Origin: Ulota crispa
Lineage: Eukaryota; Streptophyta; Bryopsida; Orthotrichales; Orthotrichaceae
NCBI GenBank assembly: GCA_963920765.1
Contig: OY987244.1
Coordinates: 8,186,501 to 8,250,500 of the forward strand
Direction: 5' to 3'
DNA length: 64,000 nucleotides
The translations under genes were made by a program, and so were the position numbers. The notes beneath the pieces were generated by a model. It saw nothing but the letters and a program-made list of their open reading frames with translations, did no database searches and was not told the DNA's origin. Below are positions 22,727-35,039 of the stretch, piece after piece (position 1 is the first letter of the stretch; every line of letters starts with the position of its first letter).

Positions 22727-23904
22727 AGTTTTGACCCCAAAAAAAAACTGTATTAATGAACTCATATTTATTATCATTGATTTTTATTTTTGTGAGACTC
22801 TCACTAAATCCTCAAGGCCCATTGTCCCTATAAGTAACAAGGACAATGTTATTTTGTGACTACAAAATGGTGAGCCATGAGCAGTGAGCCAAGATTTTGT
22901 GAGCATGAACCAGTTTTGGTCAAAATCATTAAAAACCTAAAGACAACAAGTTTTTATGAGACGAAAGTTTAAAATGCACTATCACAATGCCTATATACAC
23001 AATTGTAGATGAAATTTTGTATTCTAACAAAAAATTTAGGCTTGTAGTTTACACATATTTGCTCACAAATCACAATACAACATTCCCTTGAGCAACAAAA
23101 CGGATTTTGGGCAAGCTTGTTCTATTTGGATTTTTGACCGATTTTTTTGAATTTTGTTTTTGAGATATGGTTTTGCAAGGGTTATATGGAATATGATTTC
23201 TATCAAAATTGGTATCATGGTTCAAAAGTTATTGGCATTTTATGATTTCTTTTTATTTAAAGGGCATGTTTGACATACTATTTTTCATTGACCTTTCCCA
23301 AGAGTAAGTGAGTAACCAATGATTGCATGACCACTCATTGGAGTATATATACTAGATAAATAAGTTATTGTGTTAAATAAGTACGATAACTTTTCAAATG
23401 CAATAACTATTCTTTTCTTCTTTTTTTTAATTTGTCTTTTTTTGTAATTGTCAATGCGAGTAAATTTTTTCAATCAACCTTTTAAAATCTACATTTTGAA
23501 ATCTACCCTCAAAAGATTGGTTTGCAAAAAATCCAATGTAGTGTGAATTTCAAGCACATGTTTCCAATGCAAAGCCATGTAGCATGTAGGGTGTGTTTCA
23601 TATCTTTTGTTGATCTTGAAAAAATGTAGAGATATGCCTAACATGGTTTAGATCAAGTTGAACAAATCTTTACAACAGGCATCCTTGCAAAAAATTTCTA
23701 TAGCATCAGAGCATGTGGTGAAGGCAGTTGAAAATTTTGGGCAAAGATCAATAAAACTTTTACATCAACTTCAAGTGATCGTATCTCTCCATCCATATGG
23801 TCAAACCTCACAAAATTTTTATCATGTTTTATTGTGTAAATCTAATATAAGATCCTATGGTTATATTTGTAAGAAACTAAAAATAATTATTCCAAACAGG
23901 CAAT
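22727..23904. other. AT-rich DNA without recognisable features
   Basis: No gene, hairpin or window-wide repeat was recognised. Confidence 0.5.
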
Positions 23905-24692
23905 GGCACAATTAGGGTACCCAAAAAGGACTGCTTAGCTTTGATTTGGCCATACCCATGATACTTTTGCTATTTATTATGTCTGACTAGATAGTGCTTT
24001 GCTATTTGTTTTTTGTCCAAAAGTTGCTTATACTTGTAAATTAGTAGAAAAAAAATACATTTTTTCAAATGATGAATGTTATCATGTCTAAATGAGCAAT
24101 TATGTGAGAAGTTCCGGAACTATCTCATTTCATAAAAATGAAGTAAAGGACTCATCCAGACTACAAATTTGGTTAGTAGGAATTAGGTTAATGCATTTAT
24201 AGTTGTGCAAGCTTCTATGGTCTATGAATTTGAAGTGTATTTGTCCATACATTATTAAAACTAGTTGTTATGAGTTCTCTTAGGGACACTTTCATGCGAG
24301 TTTTTCCACGTCCAATAAAGAACATTAAAAATTTGTAATTTTTTTAAAGTGGCAAAAGCATGCACATATACTTATTTCTAGGTGCACACATGGTCAAAAT
24401 TATTAAAATGTTAATAATTCATTTTAGGGAGCCGTTACAAATTACAAGTCAAAAAAAGTCCGGATCAGGACATTTGGGTTCTAATCACTTTTATGGTGAG
24501 AAAAAAAATCAAGAAATTCCTTTTGATGGAAGGAATACTTTCTAAATGAATGTCTTAACATAAGGAAAGCTTAAGAAAAGTGTTTCATCACTTGCAAGTT
24601 TAGAATTTTACCTAAACAAAAATAATCCGGACTCCTCAAGAAAGAGTCCTTTCCGGAGGTCCGGCATGCCTTTTTGGGGTACCTTGATTGTG
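23905..24692. mobile_element. candidate 0.79-kb TIR element
   Basis: The word ATGGCACAATTAGGGTACCC at 23905 and its near-complement ggggtaccttgattgtgccat ending near 24692 form inverted ends of about 25 bp, next to paired aaaaagga / cctttttgg. Inside are shorter palindromic words (ttccggaa, tccggac..gtccgg). No transposase frame is present, and no second copy was found in the window. Confidence 0.5.
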
Positions 24693-26428
24693 CCATCACC
24701 CAAACCTCAAATGACTAGAAATTGGCAAGTTTTAAAGTTTTGTGAGGACAAATTGGCTTGTGCATTTAGGGTTAATCCCTAAAGGACCAAAGAGCCCAAT
24801 ATGGCCAAATGAGGTTCTTGGAGGTGTAAAAGTAGACAAAAAAAGGCATTGCATATTCAAGTTTTGGTTTGCCACTCAGGTCCAAATGGAGCTAGAAGTC
24901 CAACAAAACTTTTGGATTGGCTTGTTGTTCCTTGAAGCCTTTAGCTTTTGCACCCAAACATTTGAATTTACTATTTTTTATATTAGAACTATTAGTGGGA
25001 GTGTATATAGGCATCGTACATTGCATTGTGGATGGAGGAATTTTGGATGGGATGGGATGGAATGGAAGCCCACACTCCCATATATAGGGGAGAAGGTTAG
25101 TGATGTGTCTCTTTTTTTTCTCTTGGTTGGGCAAGGTTTTTGTAGCTCTAAAGTAGTGAGCAAGTTAGATCCACTTACTTTGAATGACCATAGGTTTTGG
25201 AGTTTTTTCGCATTTGAGGAGTTTTTTTTTCCATCAAGTATAATTAGACACGGTCTCATCACTCTCATGATATCAATTGATAGGGTAGTTGCAAGAAACA
25301 CTTCACGGTTTTGTCTTAAACACCCTTAAAACTAGTAGTACTAGCCTACTAGGTAGTACTATGAGCTTTTGAAATATATATTTTTAAAACAAAATAAAAT
25401 ATGGACACTTTGTAAAGCACTTAAAATAGCATACTTGTGAAAATTCAAACCTAGAAAAAATTTATTCTAAAAGTTATGCACAAAAATAGAGGGATAGAAA
25501 TTACCAACAAAACGACAATTTCCTTTTTTTATTTTAGAAAATAGTAAAAATTTTCAAAAAAAAAAGGCCATCTTTTATCTCTTTGAGTAGCTTCACTTGA
25601 TGCAAGTGGTTTTTGGAGAAATTTTATTTTATTTCACCAATGTAGGGAGAATGGATGCCCACTTTGAGAGCATGTGGAAGGCAGAGAATTCACAATTTCC
25701 TAAAACTCTTCCATACATCCATGTAATGCCCTATGATGAACAACTTCCTTGATTTGTGGCATGAGATTTGCTTTTTGGACCCAAAATAGTACTAAAAACC
25801 CCCAAAATGGCCAAGGTAGACACCTATATGGGGGTTGTTCAAAAATAGTAAAATAATTTAAAAAAAATAAAAAAAATCACAAAACGTCTATAACTTTGAA
25901 GTGATCATTACTCTGAAATTCCACGTCAAAATGACTTGGTACGCAAAAGATAGGAGCCAAAAACCACCCACATGAGGTGAAGGGGACAAAAAATACTACA
26001 AGTGTTTCTTGGTAATTTTTTTTGGGGAAAAATCACATCAAAGTTCAAAATCCATATTGTGAATTGCTACCCAAATTAACAAACATGAGATTCCCAACGG
26101 TGAGAATTTTACAAATATAGTTGGATTTGAAATCAAATTAGCTTGAAACATTTAATTTATAATTGGGTATAGAATGACCGGTTTGGATTGTGTGAATACT
26201 TGTTCAAAGTTGAGGGAATGTGCTGAAGGTTCCATATTGGAGATATGCTAAATTTTCTTAGCAAGACGCTTAGTGGTTAGACTAATCTTAACATTTTTCG
26301 GCACACCAGCGTCAAACTCAATATCAAAATGTAATGAGTTTAATTGGAACGCTGCAGATTTTGAGATTCTGGTGGCAAAATAAATGTCGGCAATAAAGCA
26401 GATGAAGAAAAATGTGAGCTGAAAAGTA
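24693..26428. other. unassigned repeat-like DNA with one TTAA-type element end
   Basis: A left element end (TTAA at 24772-24775, then TCCCTAAAGGACC and 'aaagagcccaatatggcc') resembles the left end of the family 2 copy at 48965, but no matching right end was found. A 195-codon plus frame (24742-25329) begins upstream of that end and runs through it. It is rich in Phe/Trp and unlike any family I know, so I treat it as chance. Confidence 0.4.
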
Positions 26429-27209
26429 TTAAAAAAGACTGAGGGTCAGAAAGGTGTGGAAATCAGCACCTTTTTGTTGGCAATGAATAGCTCTCAGAGT
26501 CTGGGAGAGAGAGGGGAATCTGGCATGCCCACTTGAATGCATCCTCTGCCGCACTTGTTCAGTTGTACTGCTCAATGGAGCATTGGAGGGACTGGGGCAG
26601 TGGGGGACACTGGAGGCACTGGAGCAATGGAACATTTGGAACGTTGAAACAGGACTGAGGCTCGTGAGTCGTGAGTGCAGGTTCCATGGAGACGCACAGA
26701 GAGTGACGAGGGGAGGGAAAGGGGAGACTTCCTTGGCTTTTCCATCGTTCGGTAGCGTGCAAGGGAAAGGGACCAGCAAGAACATATCCGACCAAATCAA
26801 CAAATTCTGTTGCGCTGTCAGCGTGGCAGTGGGAAGCCAATCTGCCCAGATCTCCAAGTCTCCTCAGTCCTCCCTCCCAGTCTCAGTCCCAGTCCAGTCC
26901 AGTCCAGTCCTCACCCCCGCAGTCCCACTCTTCCGCAGCCAGGGTGCACTCATCACTCCCTAACTTAGCAGTGGACTGTTATGGACTGTTGTGGACTGTT
27001 GTGGAGTGTGGACCATGCGACTGGCCCTAGGCAGGCCTTCTTCTTGCTCTTTCTCTGCGGCTGGCGCTGCAGTAATCAGTCTGCATGCGCTCTAGTTTGT
27101 TGAAGCTAACTCCGATCCTGTGTCGGGGGCCACCTGCTGCTGCTGCTGCTGCTGGTGACGCAGCAGCGCGCGCACTGTGGCTCGACACTCGAGCTCCGCT
27201 GCAGCGACA

Positions 27210-27217
27210 TATATAAA
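27210..27217 (+). promoter_or_regulatory. possible TATA box in the GC island
   Basis: TATATAAA stands alone in GC-rich DNA and could direct plus-strand transcription from about 27240. The same AT patch holds a minus-strand AATAAA, so it may instead be a 3' end. Confidence 0.3.
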
Positions 27218-27225
27218 ACTTGTGT

Positions 27226-27231
27226 TTTATT
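27226..27231 (-). promoter_or_regulatory. possible poly(A) signal for a minus-strand transcript
   Basis: AATAAA on the minus strand, 28 bases beyond the stop codon of the 113-codon frame at 27259-27600. Confidence 0.35.
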
Positions 27232-27258
27232 GCATGTATTTCATAATATAGTACATAA

Positions 27259-27600
27259 TTATGTTGCGGGAAAGGGGAGGGAAAGGGGATCGAGCACCTG
27301 ATCGACCAGAGCTGGCAAGCTAGCTTGCCGATGCAGATACGATTGCATCACGCACATGGCATGGCGATTGGCGAGCTTGGTGCTGGGACTGGGAGTAGTA
27401 GTTATTAAGAGAGCAGCCATGTTACTTTCTGCTGCACCAGTCCTCGCTTCGCAGCTAAGCTTACTCATGGGTGGCCCTTGCTTCGGCTGCGAAAAGGCTT
27501 GCGCTGCCTCCGCTCTGCTCTCCTGCGGCTGCAGGTAGTTCTGGCTCGCTTTCTCATCTCGGTCTCGGGAAACTTGGAACTGGACCTTCCCTTTTTCCAT
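27259..27600 (-). CDS. hypothetical 113-residue protein in the GC island
   Basis: Not recognised. The frame starts at an ATG with G at -3 and +4 (gggcATGGAA) and ends with TAA just before an AATAAA. The N-terminal half is polar and Gln/Glu/Ala-rich ('QPQESRAEAAQAFSQPKQG'); the C-terminal half has a mixed hydrophobic segment ('NMAALLITTTPSPSTKLA') followed by 'HAMCVMQSYLHRQASLP'. No signal peptide or known domain is evident. Upstream lies a (ccctg)n tract that could be 5' leader. A competing plus-strand frame of 60 codons (from ATG 27356) overlaps it. GC-rich DNA yields long chance frames, so the call rests on the poly(A) signal and context only. Confidence 0.25.
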   Translation of the reverse strand: MEKGKVQFQVSRDRDEKASQNYLQPQESRAEAAQAFSQPKQGPPMSKLSCEARTGAAESNMAALLITTTPSPSTKLANRHAMCVMQSYLHRQASLPALVDQVLDPLSLPFPAT

Positions 27601-27774
27601 GCCCTGCCCTGCCCTGCCCTGCCCTGCCCTGGACCATGTTCACCGGCCCTACTACCAGGCTACCAGCTACGTGTCACCGTGGACGTGCACGAGGAAAATG
27701 ATGAAGTCGCTCTGCACACATTTAGACAAATGCTTTTGCAGTAGACTGTAAGACAGTGGTTATCTAAAATTTAA

Positions 27775-28689
27775 CCCCTAAAGGACCAAGCAAAGTTTTC
27801 ACCAAAAACTCTTCAAAACTGCCATTTTCAGAGCATCAACCAAATTTGAAAACAAAAACATTTTTATGCATATGTGACCGTAGGATCTTGTAGTAGACTG
27901 GTTTTCAAAAATGTGGAAAAAATTTCAGAGTTTTTCACCACGTGGATTGGAAGTTAGAATGGTTTGAATATTCATAAACGTGTTGTGAAAAATCAAGCAG
28001 CTACCCTTTAGAAGGTGGAATTCCTAAGGAAAAAAGGTCATGTGGGTGGTGCTTCTCTAAATTTCTTATTCCACCTCAGTGAAGTACGTGTCAAAAAAAA
28101 TTCAAATCATTTGGAGTTGTATAACACATGGAAAAAAATTAGTAAGTAAAAAGAAGTAGAGAATGATTCAAAACACTAAATTGTTAAGGATTTAATTATG
28201 GAAATGAAAAATGCCAATCCCAATGGTCATAATGTTGTCATTAACAATCTACATCCTTGGGTTTTGTTTTTTTTCCAAAATGTTGAAAATTGAGTAAAAT
28301 AAAGGACTTCAAAGTTTATTTTGGAGTAGAGATTCCATAACTGCCCGCAAACAAAAAAATCCTCATGACTTTCATCTTGTTGATCCAAACAAAATGATTC
28401 AAAGCTTCCTACATTCACATAAATCTCCCAAACCAATTCAAAATTTTTGTTTTTGAAAAAAGTGATTTTTGAAAATCTGCCCAGGTTGCTTGACAAATGT
28501 AAAAAACAACATATTAGGCCATAACTTTTTACTCATAATTCCAAATGTCATGAAATTGAGTGCATATGAAAGATAAACCTCATCCCCACATTCCATTAAA
28601 ATTTCAACCTAAAATATGAAAAACTCCAATCACAAATACTTGCCCAAAATTGCTACGTTTTTAAAATAAGGGGTCTCGTCCTTTAGGGG
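27775..28689 (+). mobile_element. TTAA-type element, family 1, copy E
   Basis: A 915-bp element with TTAA on both sides (27771-27774, 28690-28693) and well-kept inverted ends CCCCTAAAGGACC / GTCCTTTAGGGG. The middle (about 28130-28260: cacatgg, agtaagtaa, aaacactaaattgttaag) matches copy F at 45430-45590, not copies A, C and D, so family 1 has at least two interior types. Confidence 0.75.
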
Positions 28690-28929
28690 TTAAAGGCCCC
28701 AAGGTCGTAGATGGTTGTGACTATAATCTAGGCAAGCTAGGCGAGCTCAAGATGCGTATGATGCAAAAAAATATATTCATAGCAACAAAACATTGCTTAG
28801 GGCTTCTGCACGGTGCATTTACTAGGTATGAGGGCCTAGGCAAAAAGGATGACGGCCCAAAATTAGCCCCAGGTCCTAATGGCCAGCTCAAATGTCCCAC
28901 GGCTAGTCCACATTTTGTCCACAACAAGA

Positions 28930-29047
28930 ACACCATATTCATTAAATTGGAAAAACCAGATTCCCAAGTTGGACCCTAATGGTCGGTTTAAGTTGGTCAC
29001 CTTAAACTCAAAATGTTACAAAATTTTCAATTTAATGAATATGGTAT
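28930..29047 (+). mobile_element. short MITE with ACCATATTCATTAAATTGG ends
   Basis: A 118-bp hairpin: left caccatattcattaaattgg, right ccaatttaatgaatatggt (with small differences). The interior (gtcggtttaagttggtcacc) is shared in reverse with the copy at 31887-32006. Confidence 0.7.
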
Positions 29048-31147
29048 TTAAGGTTCTCATAAATGTCAAAAATATAGGGAGCTATTAACACCTTGGCCTT
29101 GATTCCGTTACCCCTAATCTCTATTTCGAAAGTTCCAGAAAATTGAAGGTCTTTCTAAGTTGTTAAACCCGTTAAACATACACAATTACACACCATTCAA
29201 ATGACAAAAAGAACTTCTCAATGTGGACACATTGAGAAATTGACTGAGTACTGGGTACTCCATGATGAGGCTAGGCAAGTTTAGTTTTCTGAAAAACTTG
29301 CTCCTAATTTTAAAATCGCCGTCCATATTGTGATATGTCCAAATGTCCACACATCTTGGGCCCTCCTCCAGGGTAGCAACTCACAATGGAAAGACATGGG
29401 CTTTTTTAATCCTTCTAATGTACAAGAAGGGAACAAGTTGTTTGATTAAGTAAGTTATATGAACATAGTGAGAAAGAAGACATTGAGAGGATTTGAATGG
29501 TGTAATTTTTATATCAATCATAACAATTTTAGATATTCAAAAGTAATTTTAAGAACTTATCATACAAAGAATTTCTCATAAAGGTAGCACCACTTAGACC
29601 CCCAACTATTTTTTGGAATTATTAAAATTTATTATTTCTTAAATACTCATCTAAAAAAATTCTAATAATCCCAGTGTCAAATCTTCATTATTACCTATAG
29701 AAGCTTTATGATAAGCTCTTTTGAGGTTATAGTAATTTATTAAAAGCGGAGTATTTAGCTCTTTTTACCCTTTCTTAAAACGGTCCTCCCTGCACATTAT
29801 ACAAGAGTTGCCACCTTGGGGGCTCTCCACAGTTCCACATGTTGTTAGGGCCCACATATGGGAATATCGTGCAAATGCTCTAAGATGCATTAAGGGTTTA
29901 ATACTTGCCAAAATTGGATGACAAGTATTATGAGCCTCTCAAATATCATGACACTCAATCCTAGTATGTCAAGCAATGGCTCTTCAAATCACATTTCATT
30001 TTAAATTTAGTGGATTTTCTCATGTAATCCACTTGGTAATTGATCAATTGACTGATTCTGAGGCACATTAGCCATTGGGTGAGCAAGGATTTCAAACAAG
30101 AATTTAGGGGCTTTATAAAAAAAATCAAACTTTTAACTCATCAAATTTGGCAAATAAGGAATTAAGGATGTGGATGCTATAATGCAAGTGATTATGCATT
30201 AGAGAAAATTTGAGCCCTCTAAAAGGCCCTTACCAATACAAGAGAGATGTGCAAATAGAGAAAAAAGCTGTCATTTCTGACACAAATTCTAACATTTGCA
30301 GGCTGTTAGATTAGGTGCCATGGCGGTTTTAGTATTATTTTTATTTTTTATTTTTTTTACCTCCGTAATGTACCGCGCTATACCGTGCTGCCTTCGAGAA
30401 GGCTCAAAATTTCTCTAATGTTTGTAGAAAGTTGATAAAAAAATATGTCCTCTTACAAAGTTATGAGTTTGTCACATACCTATATCATAAATAGAGTAAT
30501 GGATCTATTATCCATTCATTACATAAATTGGTGATCAACTTCCATGTTGTTGCTAGCCAACTGTTCACCGTTTTAACTTTTAAGCGTTTTGAAGGTTTTT
30601 TCTTGTTGACTTGTACGTTAGGTTATACTAAACATTTTATTTACCTATTGGTACCAAGTGCTCAAAAATACTTAGTACTAGATTTTCAATGTTTTAAAGT
30701 ACCTATTCTGTACAATACACAAAACCATAATTGACAATAGAACTCGCAATGGAAAAGATTTCCAATTTCGCCAATTTCTACCTACAAGGCTACAACTTTA
30801 CAAGCAATAATCAAAATTAAATATATGCATGGTTGATGGTTTTATTTCTAGAGCTCCTCACATAAAACATTACCCCACCTAAGTATACAAGCATAATCCA
30901 CAAACTAAATTTGATTTAAAAAATGGCATAAGAAAAAATAGAGCTCTTTCTTATGGAATGGGCTCCTCAATAGTTAGATCCAAATTTTAGGTTAATGAAC
31001 TTCTAACTGAACCTTTGACCAAAACCCTTGACTTGAATTTTACATTTGTTAAAAAAATCAAAAATATACCACAAAGAATGGTTTAAGCTGCGGTTATCCT
31101 ATTCTTTACTAATGAGCACATTCTTCTGGACATGTTTTACTTTGAGG
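29048..31147. other. AT-rich DNA without recognisable features
   Basis: No frame above 70 codons looks real, and no shared repeat was recognised across these 2.1 kb. Confidence 0.5.
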
Positions 31148-31149
31148 TA

Positions 31150-31462
31150 AGGTAGGAGCACCCATAAGCGTCAGTGTCCTCATAACCGTCACTTTTAAAA
31201 TCTTGGAAAATCTGTGGAAGCAAATAGGTGTAATGACAAGAATATACAACATGTGAACATGAATTCTTAAAAGTGATTATGGATGCAATGGCAATTTGCT
31301 CTTTAAAAATTCATAACTTATTCTCACAGTATCCAAATAATACATTTAAATGTGCAAACTTGTTTTTTTTTCTATTCCTAATAGGCCCTATAATTTGCTA
31401 GTTGTTAATAAATAGTCATCATGTTCAAAACCCTTAGTTTGAATTTATGGGTGCTCCTACCT
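31150..31462 (-). mobile_element. 313-bp MITE with TA flanks, copy 3
   Basis: Ends AGGTAGGAGCACCCATAAG and complement, TA at 31148-31149 and 31463-31464. It is the same length as the copy at 4259-4571 and inverted relative to it (the 'tagttgttaataaatag..catgttcaaaaccc' part is here near the right end). Confidence 0.75.
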
Positions 31463-31886
31463 TAGAAGAACCTAGTTTCAAGGAAATTACAAATGTTCTT
31501 CGGAAGATGAAAATTGCTTTCACCACCTTTGAGGATATGTATGCAATCTTCAGTTAATAAGAAGAGTAAATTTTAGGGGAAAACATAAAAAGCCCTTTGA
31601 ACATCCTTCATAAAATCATTAGCTATTGTGCTCTTATATAGAATAAAATAAAGAATACAACAAGAAATGACACGAGGCATTTTGTTGAATACAAACATAT
31701 TACAATTTACAAGTACACTGAAGGCAAGTTGATTATAGAAGAAATGACTATCATATAAGTAAAAAATACAAACAAGATGGATTGATGCAAGTTGCAACAT
31801 GTGATGTCCCTACAAACAAGAATATTGATGACTAACAAGCACAAGTGAGCCAATTTAGAGATGTGGGTATAATACTAAGAGATGGA

Positions 31887-32006
31887 AACACCATATTCAT
31901 TAAATTAGGAATTTTGTAACATTTTGAGTTTAAGATGACCAACTTAAACCGACCATTAGGGTACTACTTGGGAATCTGGTTTTCCCAATTTAATGAATAT
32001 GGTGTT
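31887..32006 (-). mobile_element. short MITE with ACACCATATTCATTAAATT ends
   Basis: About 120 bp, inverted relative to the copy at 28930-29047. The ends pair as acaccatattcattaaatt / aatttaatgaatatggtgt. Confidence 0.7.
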
Positions 32007-34404
32007 TGAAATATAAGGAAAGATGAGTTGGCACTTCAAAACATGCAATTGCCTCATATGATTTACATGAATTAAGGCACCAAGAGATAGACAATTATGA
32101 AAGGAAGCTAAAACCATAGGAGATGCAAGTTATAGGTGAAACTAAAAAATTTATTGATCAAATGGGGTTTTGTTGAGAGTGGAAGTATTTTGAACCTCAA
32201 TTCCTATGTTCACCTTTTGAAGTTCTTATCAAGACCTTACAAGCAATATGTAATAAATGTTTTACCAAAGCCTTAATTATAATTGGATCATGTATGACTT
32301 CAACAAAGGTAGACTATGTTCATGATAATGAGATTTGTTCTAAATTATAGAAAATAATAATTTTTTAATCTGTTTAGCATACAAAATTTTCATGTAAGCA
32401 ATTAAGTTAGTATCGATACTTGTAAGTTGAAGGATGGTTAGATTGCAATTTCAAAGCTCCTTACAATATTGCATTAGGCATTTAGATCTCTTCATCCCCT
32501 CCTATCATTTGGTTTTTGACTTTTTTGATCTTATATCATTTTTGGTTTCTAGATTTCCAAACCTAATGCCCTTTCAATGAAGAAAGATATTTGCAAGGAT
32601 TAGAGAACATTATTTATTGATTCTTCTTAAAGTAAGCATAGCTTATATTGAATTGTTGACAAATTTTCAATTTGAGGTTTTTATTTTTGGGTGTTTTGAG
32701 TTGTGCACCAAAAATATATTCTAAGTGAAAATCTCAAGTACAAAAATATATTTGCATCAATCACATTGTCTTCTTCCTTCTTCTCTTTGATGAGCAAAAT
32801 ACACTTGAAAATAGAAGTTGTTAGAATGGATCCCACAACACAAAACAATGATTTTAAATCTACGGATTCTCTTAAAGAAAGTGAAATTACTAATTTGTTA
32901 CAAGAATCCACTTGTTTGGAAGATGATGTTGTTGTAGAAATTGGAGGGTCTAAATATTTGTTGAGAGAAAATTCTATTAATAAAGCTAAGTCCTTATGAG
33001 GGAAATTCATGCAATGAAAATGCACAAGTTGTAAATGTGAAATTTTTAAATATATTTTGCTTTAGTCAAAGATCCACTTTGTATGGGTCCATTGTATTAC
33101 AACTCCATTATCAATTTTGTTTCCAATGAAACTACCTATTCTTTGTATGATGCTTTAGAATGCTTTTAAAATTTTCACAATATTGCAAATCAAGTACAAT
33201 ACCAAATATATGTCTCTTTCACTATATTTTTTTCCTTTCTCTCTGTGCATTATGCCATTTATGAATAAACTTAGATAGTCCAAAACCCAAAATGTTGTAA
33301 GGTGTAGAGAAATTAGAAAATCTTGCCAATTTTTGTTGCCTTTAGAAATCCCTTGATAATGGATCCAATTTGTGTTTGGAGAATTTGGGTTAAAATGATG
33401 TGTATTGACCCAAGAATCTTTCAGTTGCCATGACCATACATAATCTTGATTTGCCAATATAATCCTCAATTAGTTAAATGTAGCACAGTAGAAGAATATG
33501 CAAAGTATTTAAAATGCCTATATTTCCAAAAACCTAAGTAGTTTGATACTGCATGAATAGTCTAAAATTTGTAAAATTTAGCATTCATCGATCTAAACAG
33601 CTTCGTTTTTTTCAAATTTCTTTTCTTTCACTTTTTTTGTTTTTTGGTATTTGGCTTCAATGGCTTGATTTTTGAAATCATAGTACCGGTATTTCGAAAG
33701 GATTGTATTCAAACAAAATTGTGTACAGGCCGTGTTTCCAGATCGTGCTTTGACCTTCACGTTTGACACAAAAGGCCCTGGCTAGCTCTATTCTCCAAAT
33801 TTATTACACGCTATTAGAAGCACTTGTTAATCCAATCAATGGATTGCAATGAATAAATTTGAAAGCTTCTTGAAATTTTTAATAACTTTATTTTCTCTTT
33901 TTCTTTGCCTAAGTACATATTTAGAACCTGTATGATATTCAGTGTATGCGCACTTGTATAACAATTATATCATAGTTCCTAAAGTTAAAATAGGACCTTC
34001 TGTGAAAATTTTTAAATTGTATTTTGATGGTTTATTTATTTATTTTTGGTGTGGAGAGGGTGCAAATCATTATTGTTCTTAAATTGATGACCATTTTTCC
34101 TTGTTAGTAATGCATGCATATTTTTGTAAATCTCTATCAAAGGTATTGATTAATCATGCATCTTTTTTGGAATGATGATTAATTGTTATGTACCAAACTT
34201 ACCAAATAGGTGCTACAAGTACATAATACAATTATGGTTTAAGTAAAAGAACAAAAGACAAAAAAAATAGGGTTTTTGATTATTTTTGGAATTATAAGTA
34301 TTTTCTTTTTGTTTTATGGTAAAGAAGTTATATATATACCTTACACTTACAAAAAAATGGGTACCTTACCTATCTGTTGGGTAATTATGACCGGGTTACC
34401 TAAT
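32007..34404. other. AT-rich DNA, no recognised gene
   Basis: A 98-codon plus frame (32703-32999) ends in an acidic, plausible-looking stretch ('ESTCLEDDVVVEIGGSKYLL') but has no recognisable domain, and no splice or promoter context was identified. Nothing else is seen. Confidence 0.4.
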
Positions 34405-34578
34405 GGGGGTGGATGGGGGATGGATGGGGGATGGATGGGGGATGGATGGGGGGTGGATAGAGGGATGGGAACGTGGGGATGGGGGATGGGGGGTGGATAG
34501 AGGGATGGGAACGTGGGGATGGGGGATGGGGGGATGGGACATGGGGATGGGATGGGGACATGGGATGGGACATGGGGG
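34405..34578. repeat. G-rich minisatellite (GGGGATGG words)
   Basis: Units of ggatggggg, 'gtggatagagggatgggaac' and 'gggacatggggatggg' with four or more G-runs close together, so the plus strand could form G-quadruplexes. The words are the complement of those at 19958-20530. Confidence 0.85.
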
Positions 34579-34633
34579 AAAAAATTTAATCCTCAAACTT
34601 GCATTTACCTTGGTAAATGGGTTCACATGACTC

Positions 34634-35026
<393 letters not shown>

Positions 35027-35039
35027 CACACACATAGAA

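Larger units (their letters stand above)
26429..27760. other. isolated GC-rich island
   Basis: Base composition jumps from roughly one third to well over half G+C and falls back abruptly at the next transposon (27775). It contains short tandem words: (gtcca)n near 26890, 'ggactgttgt' repeats near 26970-27005, (ctg)n near 27130 and (ccctg)n near 27600-27630. Such islands in AT-rich plant DNA usually mark promoters or short host genes. Candidates inside are listed separately; a 142-codon minus frame (26429-26857) is not recognised. Confidence 0.5.

Noticed and set aside
24742-25329. 195-codon open frame
   Set aside because: No recognisable domain, odd Phe/Trp-rich composition, and it runs through a transposon end.
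27775-28693. Assigning the TTAA-type elements to Harbinger MITEs with a TTA target
   Set aside because: Flanks in copies A, E and G agree better as 4 bp (TTAT/TTAT, TTAA/TTAA) than as a direct 3-bp repeat, and the ends differ from the Harbinger at 11081. Copy F (TTAA/TTTA) keeps some doubt.
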